A stretch of DNA of 14,701 nt from an uncultured Eubacteriales bacterium (GCA_905198865.1 CAJKEB010000044.1:1-14701), one strand, 5' to 3'. Positions 6,045 through 14,609 are shown, counted from the first letter of the stretch. Notes: a model not told the origin generated them from the letters alone. Translations and numbers: made by a program.

Positions 6045-6797
6045 TCACATAACGAGGCCGCCGTCAACATTTATTACCTGACCTGTGATATATTTTGCCT
6101 TTTCGCTGCCTAAGAACACTGCAAGGTTGGCAATATCGTCAACTTGACCAAATTTCTTCAGCGGAATAGACGACTTGTAAGACTGCTGAATATCCTCGCT
6201 GAGCTTGTCGGTCATGGGTGTCTGAATAAATCCGGGCGCAATCGCATTGCAGCGGATATTTCTTGACGCAAGCTCCTTGGCAACCGACTTAGTAAGACCT
6301 ACAAGACCTGCCTTTGAAGCCGCATAGTTTGCCTGACCTGCATTGCCCGTAACACCCGAAACAGAAGCCATGTTAATAATATTTCCACTCTTCTGCTTCA
6401 TGAGTGTGCGTGTTGCCGACTTGATTACGTTAAACGCACCCTTGAGATTTACGGTTAAAACAGCGTCCCAATCAGCCTCGCTCATACGCATAATCAAATT
6501 GTCACGGGTAATTCCCGCGTTGTTTACAATTACATCAACGCTGCCGAATTCCTTCTTTGCGAAATCAATAAGAGCATCAGTATCCTCCGGCTTTGAAACA
6601 TCGCCGAGTATGTACTTTGCATCACCGCCGAGGTTTTTAATCTCATCGCAGACGCTCTGAGCAACCTCATCCTGACCGTCGATATTTATATCAAAAACCA
6701 CAACGTTTGCACCCTCAGAACCGAACTTGAGAGCAATTTCACGTCCTATTCCTCTGGCGCTTCCTGTAACTATTACGCACTTATCTTTAAATTCCAT
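6045..6797 (-). CDS. fabG: 3-oxoacyl-ACP reductase
   Basis: A 250-aa NADPH-dependent SDR that performs the first reduction of the elongation cycle, 3-oxoacyl-ACP to 3-hydroxyacyl-ACP. Seen: TGSARGIG (11-18), NNAGITRDN (92-100), active-site Asn118, Ser145, Tyr158 and Lys162, and the C-terminal TGQVINVDGGLVM typical of FabG. A GGGAGG site supports ATG 6797. It lies 31 nt after fabD and before acpP, the standard fab order. Length is typical of the family and nothing is odd. Its position and FabG-specific NAGITRD motif distinguish it from the sugar-acid SDR at the left end of the window. Confidence 0.96.
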   Translation of the reverse strand: MEFKDKCVIVTGSARGIGREIALKFGSEGANVVVFDINIDGQDEVAQSVCDEIKNLGGDAKYILGDVSKPEDTDALIDFAKKEFGSVDVIVNNAGITRDNLIMRMSEADWDAVLTVNLKGAFNVIKSATRTLMKQKSGNIINMASVSGVTGNAGQANYAASKAGLVGLTKSVAKELASRNIRCNAIAPGFIQTPMTDKLSEDIQQSYKSSIPLKKFGQVDDIANLAVFLGSEKAKYITGQVINVDGGLVM

Positions 6798-6828
6798 TAT
6801 TATTCCTCCCTAAAATATTAATATATAA

Positions 6829-7761
6829 CTAAATTCCGAGAGCGGCCTTAGTCTTTTCAAGCGAAGCCATATCCTCGATATTGAGAATTGTCTTTGTCTT
6901 GTCAATTCTCTTGACAAAACCGCTGAGTGCCTTTCCGGGTCCCAGCTCGATGAAAGTATCAACGCCGTCGTCAATCATTTTCTTAAGCGAAGCCTCAAAC
7001 AAAACCGATGACGAAACCTGACGGATAAGCAAATCCTTTATATCATCTTTTCGCGCCACATAATCACCTGTTACGTTTGTGATAAGCGGTATCTGCATAT
7101 CATAAACTTCAACATTTTCAAGCTCTTTCGCGAGCTTCTCACCGGCTCCTTTAAGCATACTGCAATGGAACGGTGCGGAAACAGGCATAAGCATTGCGCG
7201 CTTTGCGCCCTTTTCCTTGGCAATTTCACAGGCATATTCAACCGCCTTGACCTCGCCTGCAACAGTAATCTGACCCGGACAGTTGAAGTTTGCCGGCTCG
7301 CAGATTCCCTTTTCGGAAGCCTGAGCGCAAATCTCACGAACCGTCGGCTCGTCAAGCGCTATAATCGCCGCCATTGCACCTACTCCGAGCGGTACTTCCT
7401 CCTGCATATACTTGCCTCTCTTTTTAACCAGCTTTACCGCGTCCTCATACTTGAGACTGCCGGAGGCAACATGAGCGGTGTACTCGCCGAGGCTTAGTCC
7501 TGCAACAACATCTGCCTTGATACCAAGCTCCTGAGCAACTCTGAGCGCCGCTGTTGACATTGTGAGGATTGCCGGCTGGGTGTTCTCAGTAATCATGAGA
7601 GTTTCCTTATCTCCGTTCCAGATAAGCTCTTTCACATCAAATCCAAGAGCCTCGCTCGCCTGATTGAACGTATCGTCGGCAACCTTAAAGTTCTCGCAAA
7701 GCTCCTTGCCCATGCCAATGGCCTGAGCGCCCTGACCTGCAAACAAAAACGCTGTTTTCAT
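6829..7761 (-). CDS. fabD: Malonyl-CoA-ACP transacylase
   Basis: A 310-aa cytoplasmic enzyme that transfers malonyl groups from CoA to ACP to supply the condensing enzymes. Seen: oxyanion-hole segment AGQGAQ (8-13), nucleophile Ser90 in GLSLGEY (88-94), Arg115 (KKRGKYMQ) for carboxylate recognition, His199 in SAPFHCSML, and the late ELGPGKAL motif (272-279). All catalytic residues are in place and the length is typical. The best ribosome site (AAGGAG) is a little far, about 12 nt from ATG 7761. The gap to fabK is 19 nt and to fabG 31 nt, so these genes are probably co-transcribed. Confidence 0.96.
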   Translation of the reverse strand: MKTAFLFAGQGAQAIGMGKELCENFKVADDTFNQASEALGFDVKELIWNGDKETLMITENTQPAILTMSTAALRVAQELGIKADVVAGLSLGEYTAHVASGSLKYEDAVKLVKKRGKYMQEEVPLGVGAMAAIIALDEPTVREICAQASEKGICEPANFNCPGQITVAGEVKAVEYACEIAKEKGAKRAMLMPVSAPFHCSMLKGAGEKLAKELENVEVYDMQIPLITNVTGDYVARKDDIKDLLIRQVSSSVLFEASLKKMIDDGVDTFIELGPGKALSGFVKRIDKTKTILNIEDMASLEKTKAALGI

Positions 7762-7780
7762 TGAAATCTATTCTCCTTTA

Positions 7781-8689
7781 TTAAAATTCTACTCCGTCAA
7801 AAAAGTCTTTAATAATATCTGCGCACGGCTCAATTTTATTCACCATAGCTGCGCTCTGACCTGCCATGAGCGAACCCATTTCCACATCGCCGTCCTGGAA
7901 CGCGCGTCTGAGCCCGCCGACGCCGAGAGCTTCTATTTCATCAAATGAAGCACCGGCTTTTTCAAGTCTCTGGTATTCCTTTGTAAGCTTATTTTTAAGC
8001 GCTCTGACCGGTGCGCCTGTCGAACGGCCGGTTACAACGGCATCTCTGTCTTTAGCCTTTAAAACGGCATTCTTATAATTCTCATGTGCAAGACATTCTG
8101 TTGAACACAAGAAGCGTGTTCCGACCTGAATACCGTCAGCCCCCAGTGCAAACGCGGCTCTTGTACCTCTGCTGTCGGCATAACCGCCCGCAGATACAAC
8201 CGGAATTGAAACAGCGTCAACCACCTGCGGTGTAAGAACCATTGTCGTAAGCTCGCCTATATGACCGCCTGCCTCCGTACCCTCGGCAATAACAGCGTCA
8301 GCGCCTGCCTTTTCCATACGCTTAGCCATTGCAACGCTTGCAACAACCGGCAAAATCTTTATACCGGCGTTTTTCAAAGCCTCAATATACTTGCCGGGGT
8401 TACCTGCTCCCGTGGCAACAACAGCCGGTTTTTCTTCAACAACCACCTGCATAACCTCATCGGCAAACGGGGTCATCAGCATAACGTTAACTCCGAACGG
8501 CTTATCCGTTAAAGTTCTTGCCTTGCGAATCTGCTCTCTGACAACATCAGCCGGAGCGCCGCCCGCCGCAATAAGACCAAGTCCGCCTGCATTTGAAACC
8601 GCAGCGGCAAGCTCAGCAGTAGCAACCCATGCCATACCTCCCTGGATTATCGGATACTCAATCCCAAGTAACTCACAAATTCTGTTCAT
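7781..8689 (-). CDS. fabK: Enoyl-ACP reductase II (flavoprotein)
   Basis: A 302-aa FMN-dependent TIM-barrel enzyme that reduces trans-2-enoyl-ACP, the last step of each elongation cycle. Seen: N-terminal YPIIQGGMAWVA (12-23), GTEAGGHIGE (137-146) with catalytic His143 (equivalent to His144 of the pneumococcal enzyme), and the flavin phosphate-binding segments SAGGYADSRG (166-175) and GADGIQVGTRF (183-193). The wider family includes nitronate monooxygenases; placement between fabH and fabD makes FabK the clear choice. It replaces the SDR-type FabI, and FabK enzymes are known to be insensitive to triclosan. GAGGAG 8 nt upstream fixes ATG 8689. Confidence 0.94.
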   Translation of the reverse strand: MNRICELLGIEYPIIQGGMAWVATAELAAAVSNAGGLGLIAAGGAPADVVREQIRKARTLTDKPFGVNVMLMTPFADEVMQVVVEEKPAVVATGAGNPGKYIEALKNAGIKILPVVASVAMAKRMEKAGADAVIAEGTEAGGHIGELTTMVLTPQVVDAVSIPVVSAGGYADSRGTRAAFALGADGIQVGTRFLCSTECLAHENYKNAVLKAKDRDAVVTGRSTGAPVRALKNKLTKEYQRLEKAGASFDEIEALGVGGLRRAFQDGDVEMGSLMAGQSAAMVNKIEPCADIIKDFFDGVEF

Positions 8690-8713
8690 AACTATTCTCC
8701 TCTATCATCTTAT

Positions 8714-8740
8714 ACAATACAATTATACAATTATACAATA
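8714..8740. repeat. Short AT tandem repeat between fabH and fabK
   Basis: The 8-bp unit ACAATTAT is repeated about 2.6 times (8719-8739), with a partial copy before it (8714-8718). On the minus strand this creates two TATAAT hexamers (8735-8730 and 8727-8722), but no matching -35 is found at the right distance, so it is not called a promoter. Confidence 0.6.
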
Positions 8741-9730
8741 TCAAAACTGAATGAGAACACTGCCCCAGGTTAGGCCGCCGCCGAAGCCGACAATAACAAC
8801 CTTGTCGCCTTCTTTAATCCTGCCTTCCTCAATAGCCTCACACAAGGCAATCGGAACGCACGCTGCGGACATATTTCCGTATCTTTCAACAACATCGCCG
8901 TAAACTCTGTCCTCACTCATCTTAAGACGCTTTCTTGCGCCCTCGATAATTCTGTAATTCGCCTGATGCGGTATTACAAGCTTTAAGTCATCCAGAGTAA
9001 AGCCTGCTTCCTCCGTAACCTGACGCGTTGCGCTGTCCATAGTCTTGACAGCGAACTTAAACACAGCCTGACCGTCCATCCATATAGTGCTATAATTGCC
9101 GAACGGACGTCTTTCCTTGTCCTCATCACTCGCCTTAAGTCCGCAAATTGTCAGCACGTCTCCGCTGTCGCCGTCAGCACCGAGTACGCTTCCGAGTATG
9201 CCTGTTCTCTCCTCGGTTGCCTTAAGAACTGCGGCGCCGGCTCCGTCGCCGAACAAAACGCATGTGGCTCTGTCCTGATACTCAGTAATCTTTGTGAGCG
9301 TATCAGCGCCGACAACAAGAATATTCTCATATGTTCCGCTCTCGATAAACTTGGACGCAATAGTAGCAGCATAGATAAAGCCCGAGCATGCGGCGTTCAC
9401 GTCAAATGCCGCAGCCTTCTTTGCGCCGAGATACTTTTGTATAGAGCAGGCGCAGGACGGCGTGTACATCTCAGGCGACACGCTGGAAACAATTATCAAA
9501 TCAAGCTCGTCTGCCGACATACCGGCATCCCTCAGCGCATTTTCAGCAGCTTTTGCGCCCAGATCAGATGTAAACGTATTCTCATCGCTCATTCTGCGTT
9601 CTTTGACGCCGACGCGCTTTGTAATCCACTCATCGCTCGTATCAACGATTTGTTCAAAATAAGCATTATCTAATACTTTTTCGGGCAGGTATTTACCCAC
9701 TCCAACAACCTTAGCATATTTTCTGCTCAT
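8741..9730 (-). CDS. fabH: 3-oxoacyl-ACP synthase III
   Basis: Initiates fatty-acid synthesis by condensing a short acyl-CoA with malonyl-ACP. The start chosen is ATG 9730, giving 329 aa (MSRKYAKVVGVGKYLPEK), because homology to the family begins there and a purine-rich AAAGGCAAGAAG precedes it. The in-frame ATG at 9775 would add 15 residues and has no ribosome site. Seen: catalytic Cys115 in NAACSGFIYA, His255 in IPHQANYRII and Asn286 in RYGNMSAACVP, forming the Cys-His-Asn triad that defines KAS III, and FGGGLTWGS near the end. Acyl-primer preference (straight or branched) cannot be read from this. It sits between plsX and fabK, 79 nt after plsX. Confidence 0.95.
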   Translation of the reverse strand: MSRKYAKVVGVGKYLPEKVLDNAYFEQIVDTSDEWITKRVGVKERRMSDENTFTSDLGAKAAENALRDAGMSADELDLIIVSSVSPEMYTPSCACSIQKYLGAKKAAAFDVNAACSGFIYAATIASKFIESGTYENILVVGADTLTKITEYQDRATCVLFGDGAGAAVLKATEERTGILGSVLGADGDSGDVLTICGLKASDEDKERRPFGNYSTIWMDGQAVFKFAVKTMDSATRQVTEEAGFTLDDLKLVIPHQANYRIIEGARKRLKMSEDRVYGDVVERYGNMSAACVPIALCEAIEEGRIKEGDKVVIVGFGGGLTWGSVLIQF

Positions 9731-9809
9731 ATTCTTCTTGCCTTTCCGCTCACAAATATTATTCAGATACTTCATTCAGTGCCATACTGCGAGCCTGTAC
9801 AGCACACTG

Positions 9810-10802
9810 TTATTCATACTTGCTGATATTATCAGCAATCGTTTCAACCAAATTATTGTTAACCATATCAATCGCCTGGCGTATCGCATGATAAAACGCC
9901 TTTGCGTTTGAACTTCCATGCGCCTTTATAACAGGCTTGCTTGAGCCCAATATAGGAGCGCCGCCGTATTCAGTGTAATCCATGGTCTTGCCCAGCTCTT
10001 TTATACCGGACTTAACGAGCAGTGCCGCCAGCTTTGATACTATATTTTTAAAGAACAGCTTTTTCAAATATGACTTTATAACAATGCCCATGCCTTCCAT
10101 GAACTTAAGTATTACATTGCCGGTAAAGCCATCGCATACAACAACGTCAACCTCGCCCTGAGGTATTTCTCTGCCCTCTATGTAACCAACATAATTTATA
10201 GGTATCTCTTTGAGCAGCTTGTGTGTTTCATTAACAACCGGAGTTCCCTTTTCTTCCTCAGAGCCGATATTGACAAGACCTATCTTAGGACTTGAAATCT
10301 TCATTATTTTTTCCATATATATGGAACCCATAATAGCGAACTGCTTTAAAAATGCCGGTGTACACTCAGCGTTAGCTCCGCCGTCAACCAGCAGGAAGCA
10401 CCCGTTGTCAGCCGGCATCATCGGTGCAAGCGCCACACGTCTGACACCCTTAATACGCTTCACAATAAGCGTTGCGCCCGAAATCAGCGCACCGGTATTT
10501 CCGGCACTTACAAGGACATCGCCTTCACCGCGGTGGAGCATATTAAGTCCCACCCTCAGCGAGGAATCCTTCTTCTGTCTGATAGCCATTGTCGGTTCAT
10601 CATCGCCGCTGATAATTTCAGTCGCGTTCACAATTTTAATCTTCTCTCCGGCATAATTATGCTTTTTAAGCAATGCGGATATAATATCCTCTTTGCCGAC
10701 AAGCGTAATTGTCTCATCAAAATCTGCCGCAGCCATTATACAACCCTTGACAATTTCTTCCGGAGCGTTGTCACCGCCCATTGCGTCAATAATTATATTC
10801 AT
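9810..10802 (-). CDS. plsX: Phosphate acyltransferase PlsX
   Basis: A 330-aa peripheral membrane enzyme that converts acyl-ACP to acyl-phosphate for the PlsY acyltransferase, linking fatty-acid to phospholipid synthesis. Seen: the N-terminal signature DAMGGDNAP (6-14), GNTGALISG, VDGGAN, VVCDGFTGNVILK and the late YGGAPILG motif, all diagnostic of the family. Length is typical. AAGGA about 8 nt upstream supports ATG 10802. In Bacillus plsX is usually next to fapR, fabD and fabG; here it leads the fab genes directly. The 128 bp before it contain no convincing promoter or FapR-type palindrome. Confidence 0.96.
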   Translation of the reverse strand: MNIIIDAMGGDNAPEEIVKGCIMAAADFDETITLVGKEDIISALLKKHNYAGEKIKIVNATEIISGDDEPTMAIRQKKDSSLRVGLNMLHRGEGDVLVSAGNTGALISGATLIVKRIKGVRRVALAPMMPADNGCFLLVDGGANAECTPAFLKQFAIMGSIYMEKIMKISSPKIGLVNIGSEEEKGTPVVNETHKLLKEIPINYVGYIEGREIPQGEVDVVVCDGFTGNVILKFMEGMGIVIKSYLKKLFFKNIVSKLAALLVKSGIKELGKTMDYTEYGGAPILGSSKPVIKAHGSSNAKAFYHAIRQAIDMVNNNLVETIADNISKYE

Positions 10803-10930
10803 ACACTCATCCTTAATACATTTTCAAACAGTCCGAAAACTTACAATACCTACTATAGAATATCTCCGGTAACACATTAATATAAAAATTACAAAATATC
10901 AATAGCTGTAACGCTTATGTAACAAAAAAG
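10803..10930. other. Gap between pgsA and plsX, no clear promoter
   Basis: AT-rich, 128 bp. A small hairpin, GTAAC/GTTAC with a 6-nt A/T loop (10919-10934), overlaps the pgsA stop codon but has a short stem and no following T-run. A possible -35 TTGATA has no good -10 at 16-18 nt. A TATAGT hexamer lies near the middle, with a poor -35. I cannot tell whether the fab genes are read through from recA or start here. Confidence 0.4.
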
Positions 10931-11497
10931 TTACTTAAACGTTATCAAGTCTCTGCTCTTATAGATATAGTCAACTCCGGAAATAACCGTCAATATTACG
11001 GCAATAATCACAAGCAACATAACGAGGAAGTTTCCGAAGCCGCCCGACATAGGATCACGTCCGGACATTACGATTTGATTTATAATCGCAACGATTATTA
11101 AGGCGAACTGAGAAACGGTTTTAAGCTTGCCCCAGATGCTTGCCGGAATAACCTCGCCGTGTTCAAGGGCAAGCATACGAATTCCGGTAACAATCAGCTC
11201 ACGGGCGATGATAATAATCAATACCCACGAATTTATATACGGCACTCCCGCCTGCATGAAGCAGATCAGTGCGGCAAACACCAGCAGCTTATCGGCCATT
11301 GGATCCATAAGCTTACCAAAAGTGGTCACGCTGCCCGTGCGTCTCGCAATCTGACCGTCAAAGAAATCAGTGACGGCAGCTAAGCAGAACACAATCAAGG
11401 ATAAAACCAAACCGGGAGTTCCGCAGCTTAAAAACAGAATCATAAATACCGGTATAAGCAAAACTCTGATTAAAGTAAGTTTATTTGGTAAATTCAT
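10931..11497 (-). CDS. pgsA: CDP-diacylglycerol-glycerol-3-phosphate phosphatidyltransferase
   Basis: A 188-aa integral membrane enzyme of the CDP-alcohol phosphatidyltransferase family that makes phosphatidylglycerolphosphate, the precursor of phosphatidylglycerol and cardiolipin. Seen: the complete metal-binding signature, with Asp44, Asp47, Gly48, Ala51, Arg52, Gly61, Asp65 and Asp69 in TDFFDGQIARR...GKLMDPMADK, and several hydrophobic helices along the chain (about 10-24, 29-44, 71-84, 91-103, 127-144 and 156-176). The N-terminal NLPNKLTLIRVLLIP is typical of PgsA. AGGAGG (11505-11510), 7 nt before ATG 11497, overlaps the TAG stop of rimO, so the two are translationally linked. A paralogous cardiolipin or phosphatidylserine synthase is less likely given the length and N-terminus. 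Confidence 0.94.
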   Translation of the reverse strand: MNLPNKLTLIRVLLIPVFMILFLSCGTPGLVLSLIVFCLAAVTDFFDGQIARRTGSVTTFGKLMDPMADKLLVFAALICFMQAGVPYINSWVLIIIIARELIVTGIRMLALEHGEVIPASIWGKLKTVSQFALIIVAIINQIVMSGRDPMSGGFGNFLVMLLVIIAVILTVISGVDYIYKSRDLITFK

Positions 11498-11508
11498 AAG
11501 TTATCCTC

Positions 11509-12882
11509 CTAATCCTCTGTTCCGAACAAATCCATGTCCATTGCCTGCTCTATCTTAACATTTACAAAGTCGCCCTCACTGAGCTTCCTGTCCGACTTAA
11601 AGAACACCTTGCCGTCAATCTCGATTGAATCCGCATACGTTCTGCCGAAGTAGCTCTTAATTATTTCATCTCTGCCCTCGACAAGCACTTCCGCCGTTGT
11701 TCCGATTTTTGCGGCAGTATTCTCATCATCGACCTCGGCCTGAGTTACCATGATAACCTCTTGTCTGCGGCGTTTTTCTTCTTCATCAACCTGGTTTTTC
11801 ATACTGTATGCGGGAGTGTCCTCCTCCCTCGAATACGTAAACGCACCCATGCGGTCAAAGCGCATCTCCGAGACAAAATCGCACAGCTCGTCAAATTCTT
11901 CCTCCGTCTCACCCGGGAAGCCTACAATCAGCGACGTACGAATAACAACGTTCGGTATACGTTCTCTGAGCTTATTAATAAGCGTTACAATCTGCTCTTT
12001 GTTTGTGCGTCTGCCCATGAGCTTCAGAATTCTGTCGTTGCAGTGCTGAATGGGAATATCAAAATACTTGCAAAGCTTGTCCTCACGCGCAAAGACATCA
12101 ATCAGCTCATCTGTCACAAGCTCGGGATAGCAATAGTGAACCCGAACCCATGAAATACCGTCTATCCGGCACAGCTCGCTCAAAAGCTGCGGCAGGCGGT
12201 ACTCGCCGTACAAATCAATGCCGTATCTCGTAGTATCCTGCGCGATTACGATAATCTCCTTAACGCCGTCCTGCGCCATCTTTTCCGCTTCACTGATAAT
12301 ATCTTCGATTTTACGGCTTCTGTAACGCCCTCTTATCGAAGGAATAACGCAGTATGTACAACGATTATCACAGCCTTCTGCAATCTTTAAATATGCCGTA
12401 TACTTCGGCGTTGTACGCACCCTGTCATATTCAAGAAGCAGCGGGGTATCCGAGCAGTACACATTCTCATTTTTCATAACCGCAGGTTCGTCCGGATTAT
12501 CGGTATCCTCTGCCGAACCCAGAAGCTCGTTTATCTTCGCTGCGATTTTGTTGTAATCATTTGTTCCGAGGACAAGGTCAACCTCAGGTATTTCGCTCAG
12601 TATCTGTTCCTTATACCTCTGCGCCATACAGCCCGTAACAACAAGCAGCTTCGCCTTGCCGGACTTTTTGTACTGAGCCATTTCCAGAATACAGTGAATC
12701 GACTCAACTCTTGCGTCCTCAATAAACGTACACGTGTTTACAATAATTACATCGGCATCCTCTTCGTTTTCCCAGAGCTCAAATCCATTGTTTCTGAGGT
12801 TTGCCATCATCTGCTCGCTGTCGATTAAGTTCTTCGAGCATCCGAGAGATGCGACAGCGACTTTTATAACTTTATTTTCCAA
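11509..12882 (-). CDS. rimO: Ribosomal protein S12 methylthiotransferase RimO
   Basis: A 457-aa radical-SAM enzyme that adds a methylthio group to a conserved Asp of ribosomal protein S12. Seen: the N-terminal UPF0004 domain with cluster cysteines Cys15 (SLGCSKN), Cys51 (NTCTF) and Cys85 (TGCMAQ), the radical-SAM CxxxCxxC at Cys171, Cys175 and Cys178 (EGCDNRCTYC), and a C-terminal TRAM domain from about 385. SLGCSKNLIDSE and AFTYSREEDTPAY favour RimO over the tRNA enzymes MiaB or MtaB. The start codon appears to be TTG (12882), placed 9 nt after GAGG, with no ATG nearby. It begins 15 nt after the recX stop. An insert of about 35 acidic residues (119-153) precedes the radical-SAM domain. Confidence 0.94.
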   Translation of the reverse strand: MENKVIKVAVASLGCSKNLIDSEQMMANLRNNGFELWENEEDADVIIVNTCTFIEDARVESIHCILEMAQYKKSGKAKLLVVTGCMAQRYKEQILSEIPEVDLVLGTNDYNKIAAKINELLGSAEDTDNPDEPAVMKNENVYCSDTPLLLEYDRVRTTPKYTAYLKIAEGCDNRCTYCVIPSIRGRYRSRKIEDIISEAEKMAQDGVKEIIVIAQDTTRYGIDLYGEYRLPQLLSELCRIDGISWVRVHYCYPELVTDELIDVFAREDKLCKYFDIPIQHCNDRILKLMGRRTNKEQIVTLINKLRERIPNVVIRTSLIVGFPGETEEEFDELCDFVSEMRFDRMGAFTYSREEDTPAYSMKNQVDEEEKRRRQEVIMVTQAEVDDENTAAKIGTTAEVLVEGRDEIIKSYFGRTYADSIEIDGKVFFKSDRKLSEGDFVNVKIEQAMDMDLFGTED

Positions 12883-12897
12883 TATAATCTTCCTCTT

Positions 12898-13359
12898 TTA
12901 ATTCAAGTCAAAATCATATTCCGACAATACTTCGTTTATCTCGCTGAGTGAATAACCCCGGCGGGCAAGCATTGTACGGAAACGTTCATAATCCTTACGC
13001 GTCTCAATATCCGTAACAGACAACTTCTGCCTGACAAATTCTCTCAGCGCCTCTTCGCAGTCAATCTCAGCATTTGCAACTGCTCTGTCAATAACGCTTC
13101 CCGGCACACCCTTGCGTAAAAGCTCCTGCTTAATCCGGTATATCCCCTTATATCCTATACTCACATTGTCAGATATGTAAAACTCCGCAAAACGCTTGTC
13201 ATCAAGCAGACCTTCTTCAATAAGCTCCGTTACTATCTCCTCTGCGGTTTCGGCCGAATAACCCTTTCTGCGGAGCCGGTCGAAAATCTCTCTTGATGTA
13301 TACATTCTTGCCGCGAGAAATCTCATCGCCAGCTTTTTGCCCCTTAAAAATTCATCCAT
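12898..13359 (-). CDS. recX: RecX, regulator of RecA
   Basis: A small helical protein that binds along RecA filaments and modulates their assembly and activity. Seen: tandem three-helix RecX repeats, with the marker segments RFLAARMYTSREIFDRLRRKGY, LIEEGLLDDKRFAEFYI and GIYRIKQELLRKGV. The ATG at 13359 gives 153 aa; a GTG at 13368 in frame would add three residues. The ribosome sites of both are close and weak (GAGG or AGG only 3 nt before the codon), so the choice is not settled. It directly follows recA (gap about 80 nt), the usual RecX position. The sequence is divergent, as is common in this family, but the context makes the call secure. Confidence 0.9.
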   Translation of the reverse strand: MDEFLRGKKLAMRFLAARMYTSREIFDRLRRKGYSAETAEEIVTELIEEGLLDDKRFAEFYISDNVSIGYKGIYRIKQELLRKGVPGSVIDRAVANAEIDCEEALREFVRQKLSVTDIETRKDYERFRTMLARRGYSLSEINEVLSEYDFDLN

Positions 13360-13387
13360 AATCCTCACTGACCTATTCTTAAATTTT

Positions 13388-13415
13388 AAAATAAAGTCAT
13401 TCCAAACTGGGTCAA
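13388..13415 (-). promoter_or_regulatory. Possible promoter upstream of recX
   Basis: On the minus strand TTGACC (13415-13410) is followed after 16 nt by TATTTT (13393-13388). That is five of six and four of six consensus matches. It could give recX-rimO-pgsA transcription separate from recA. No terminator is visible between recA and recX, so read-through is also likely. Confidence 0.35.
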
Positions 13416-13440
13416 TATATTATCTTTCTTTATTTATGTA

Positions 13441-14505
13441 TTACTTTTTCTTTTTAGGCTTTTCAAGTCCTGCCACCGGTGTATCGTCAAACATATTCTC
13501 GTTTTCCTCGCCGATCAAGGGCAGTCCCTCCGCTTCACGGACTTTGTTCTCAATTTCCTCCATAAGCTCCGGAGTATCCCTAAGTATCTTTTTGACCGTT
13601 TCACGTCCCTGACCGAGCCTTTCGCCATCATAGCTGAACCATGAACCGCTCTTTTTTACAATCTCAAGTTTTACAGCAGCGTCAAGCACATCGCCCTCGC
13701 GTGAAATTCCCTCACCGTACATAATGTCAAATTCGGCTTCCTTAAACGGCGGCGCAACCTTATTCTTTACCACCTTAATTTTTGTTCTGTTACCGACAAC
13801 GTCACCGTCCGATTTCAGACCTTCAACACGTCTGACATCAAGACGAACAGACGCGTAAAACTTGAGCGCGCGTCCGCCGGTTGTGGTTTCGGGATTGCCG
13901 AACATTACGCCGACCTTTTCGCGGAGCTGGTTGATAAAGATAGCCGTTGTATTTGATTTTGAAATTATACCTGCGAGCTTTCTGAGCGCCTGTGACATAA
14001 GACGCGCCTGCAAACCCACATGACTGTCGCCCATCAGACCCTCGATTTCCGCTCTTGGAACAAGAGCCGCAACAGAGTCAACAACAATAACGTCAACAGC
14101 GCCGCTTCTGACAAGCTGCTCGGTTATTTCAAGAGCCTGCTCACCGGTGTCCGGCTGTGACACAATGAGCTCGTCAACATTTACGCCGAGCGCCTCAGCA
14201 TAAACCGGGTCGAGCGCATGCTCTGCGTCGATAAACGCAGCCTCGCCGCCGCGCTTCTGAACCTGAGCCACAACATGCAGTGCGACAGTCGTCTTACCTG
14301 ACGATTCAGGTCCGTATATCTCAATAATTCTGCCTCTCGGCAAGCCGCCTATTCCGAGCGCAATATCAAGCGAAATCGCACCGGTCGGAATAGCCTCTAC
14401 ATGTGTTTCAGGCTTGTCACCCAAACGCATAACCGCGCCTGTGCCGAAGTCCTTTTCAATTTTGGACAGAGCAAGGTCAAGCGCCTTCTTTTTTTCTTCA
14501 TTCAT
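13441..14505 (-). CDS. recA: Recombinase RecA
   Basis: DNA-dependent ATPase that forms filaments on single-stranded DNA, drives strand exchange and stimulates LexA self-cleavage. The start chosen is ATG 14505 (MNEEKKKALDLALSKIEKDFG, 354 aa), because GGAG (14515-14518) lies 9 nt before it. The longer frame from ATG 14520 would place that site inside the gene and has none of its own. Seen: Walker A GPESSGKT (65-72), catalytic Glu95, Walker B VVDS (141-144), L1 region EIEGLMGDSHVG (153-164), the L2 region GVMFGNPETTTGG (199-211), and a charged, Lys-ending C-terminal tail. Length and motifs are normal, with no intein. It has its own strong promoter and leads recX. Confidence 0.97.
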   Translation of the reverse strand: MNEEKKKALDLALSKIEKDFGTGAVMRLGDKPETHVEAIPTGAISLDIALGIGGLPRGRIIEIYGPESSGKTTVALHVVAQVQKRGGEAAFIDAEHALDPVYAEALGVNVDELIVSQPDTGEQALEITEQLVRSGAVDVIVVDSVAALVPRAEIEGLMGDSHVGLQARLMSQALRKLAGIISKSNTTAIFINQLREKVGVMFGNPETTTGGRALKFYASVRLDVRRVEGLKSDGDVVGNRTKIKVVKNKVAPPFKEAEFDIMYGEGISREGDVLDAAVKLEIVKKSGSWFSYDGERLGQGRETVKKILRDTPELMEEIENKVREAEGLPLIGEENENMFDDTPVAGLEKPKKKK

Positions 14506-14609
14506 ATACAAATTCTCCATTTCTGTTAGTATTCAAAAAGTCTGATTTATCAAAATTCAATCTAAATAAAGCCGAATAATAGACAATATATTTACATATT
14601 ATTATATTT

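Noticed and set aside
8714..8740. Internal promoter from the two TATAAT hexamers between fabH and fabK
   Set aside because: No acceptable -35 at 16-18 nt for either hexamer; they arise from the AT tandem repeat.
10210..10656. 148-codon plus-strand frame across plsX
   Set aside because: Antisense to a firmly identified gene, with Ser/Pro-rich shadow composition and no start signals.
10919..10934. Terminator after pgsA
   Set aside because: The stem is only 5 bp, overlaps the stop codon and is followed by a mixed sequence instead of a T-run.
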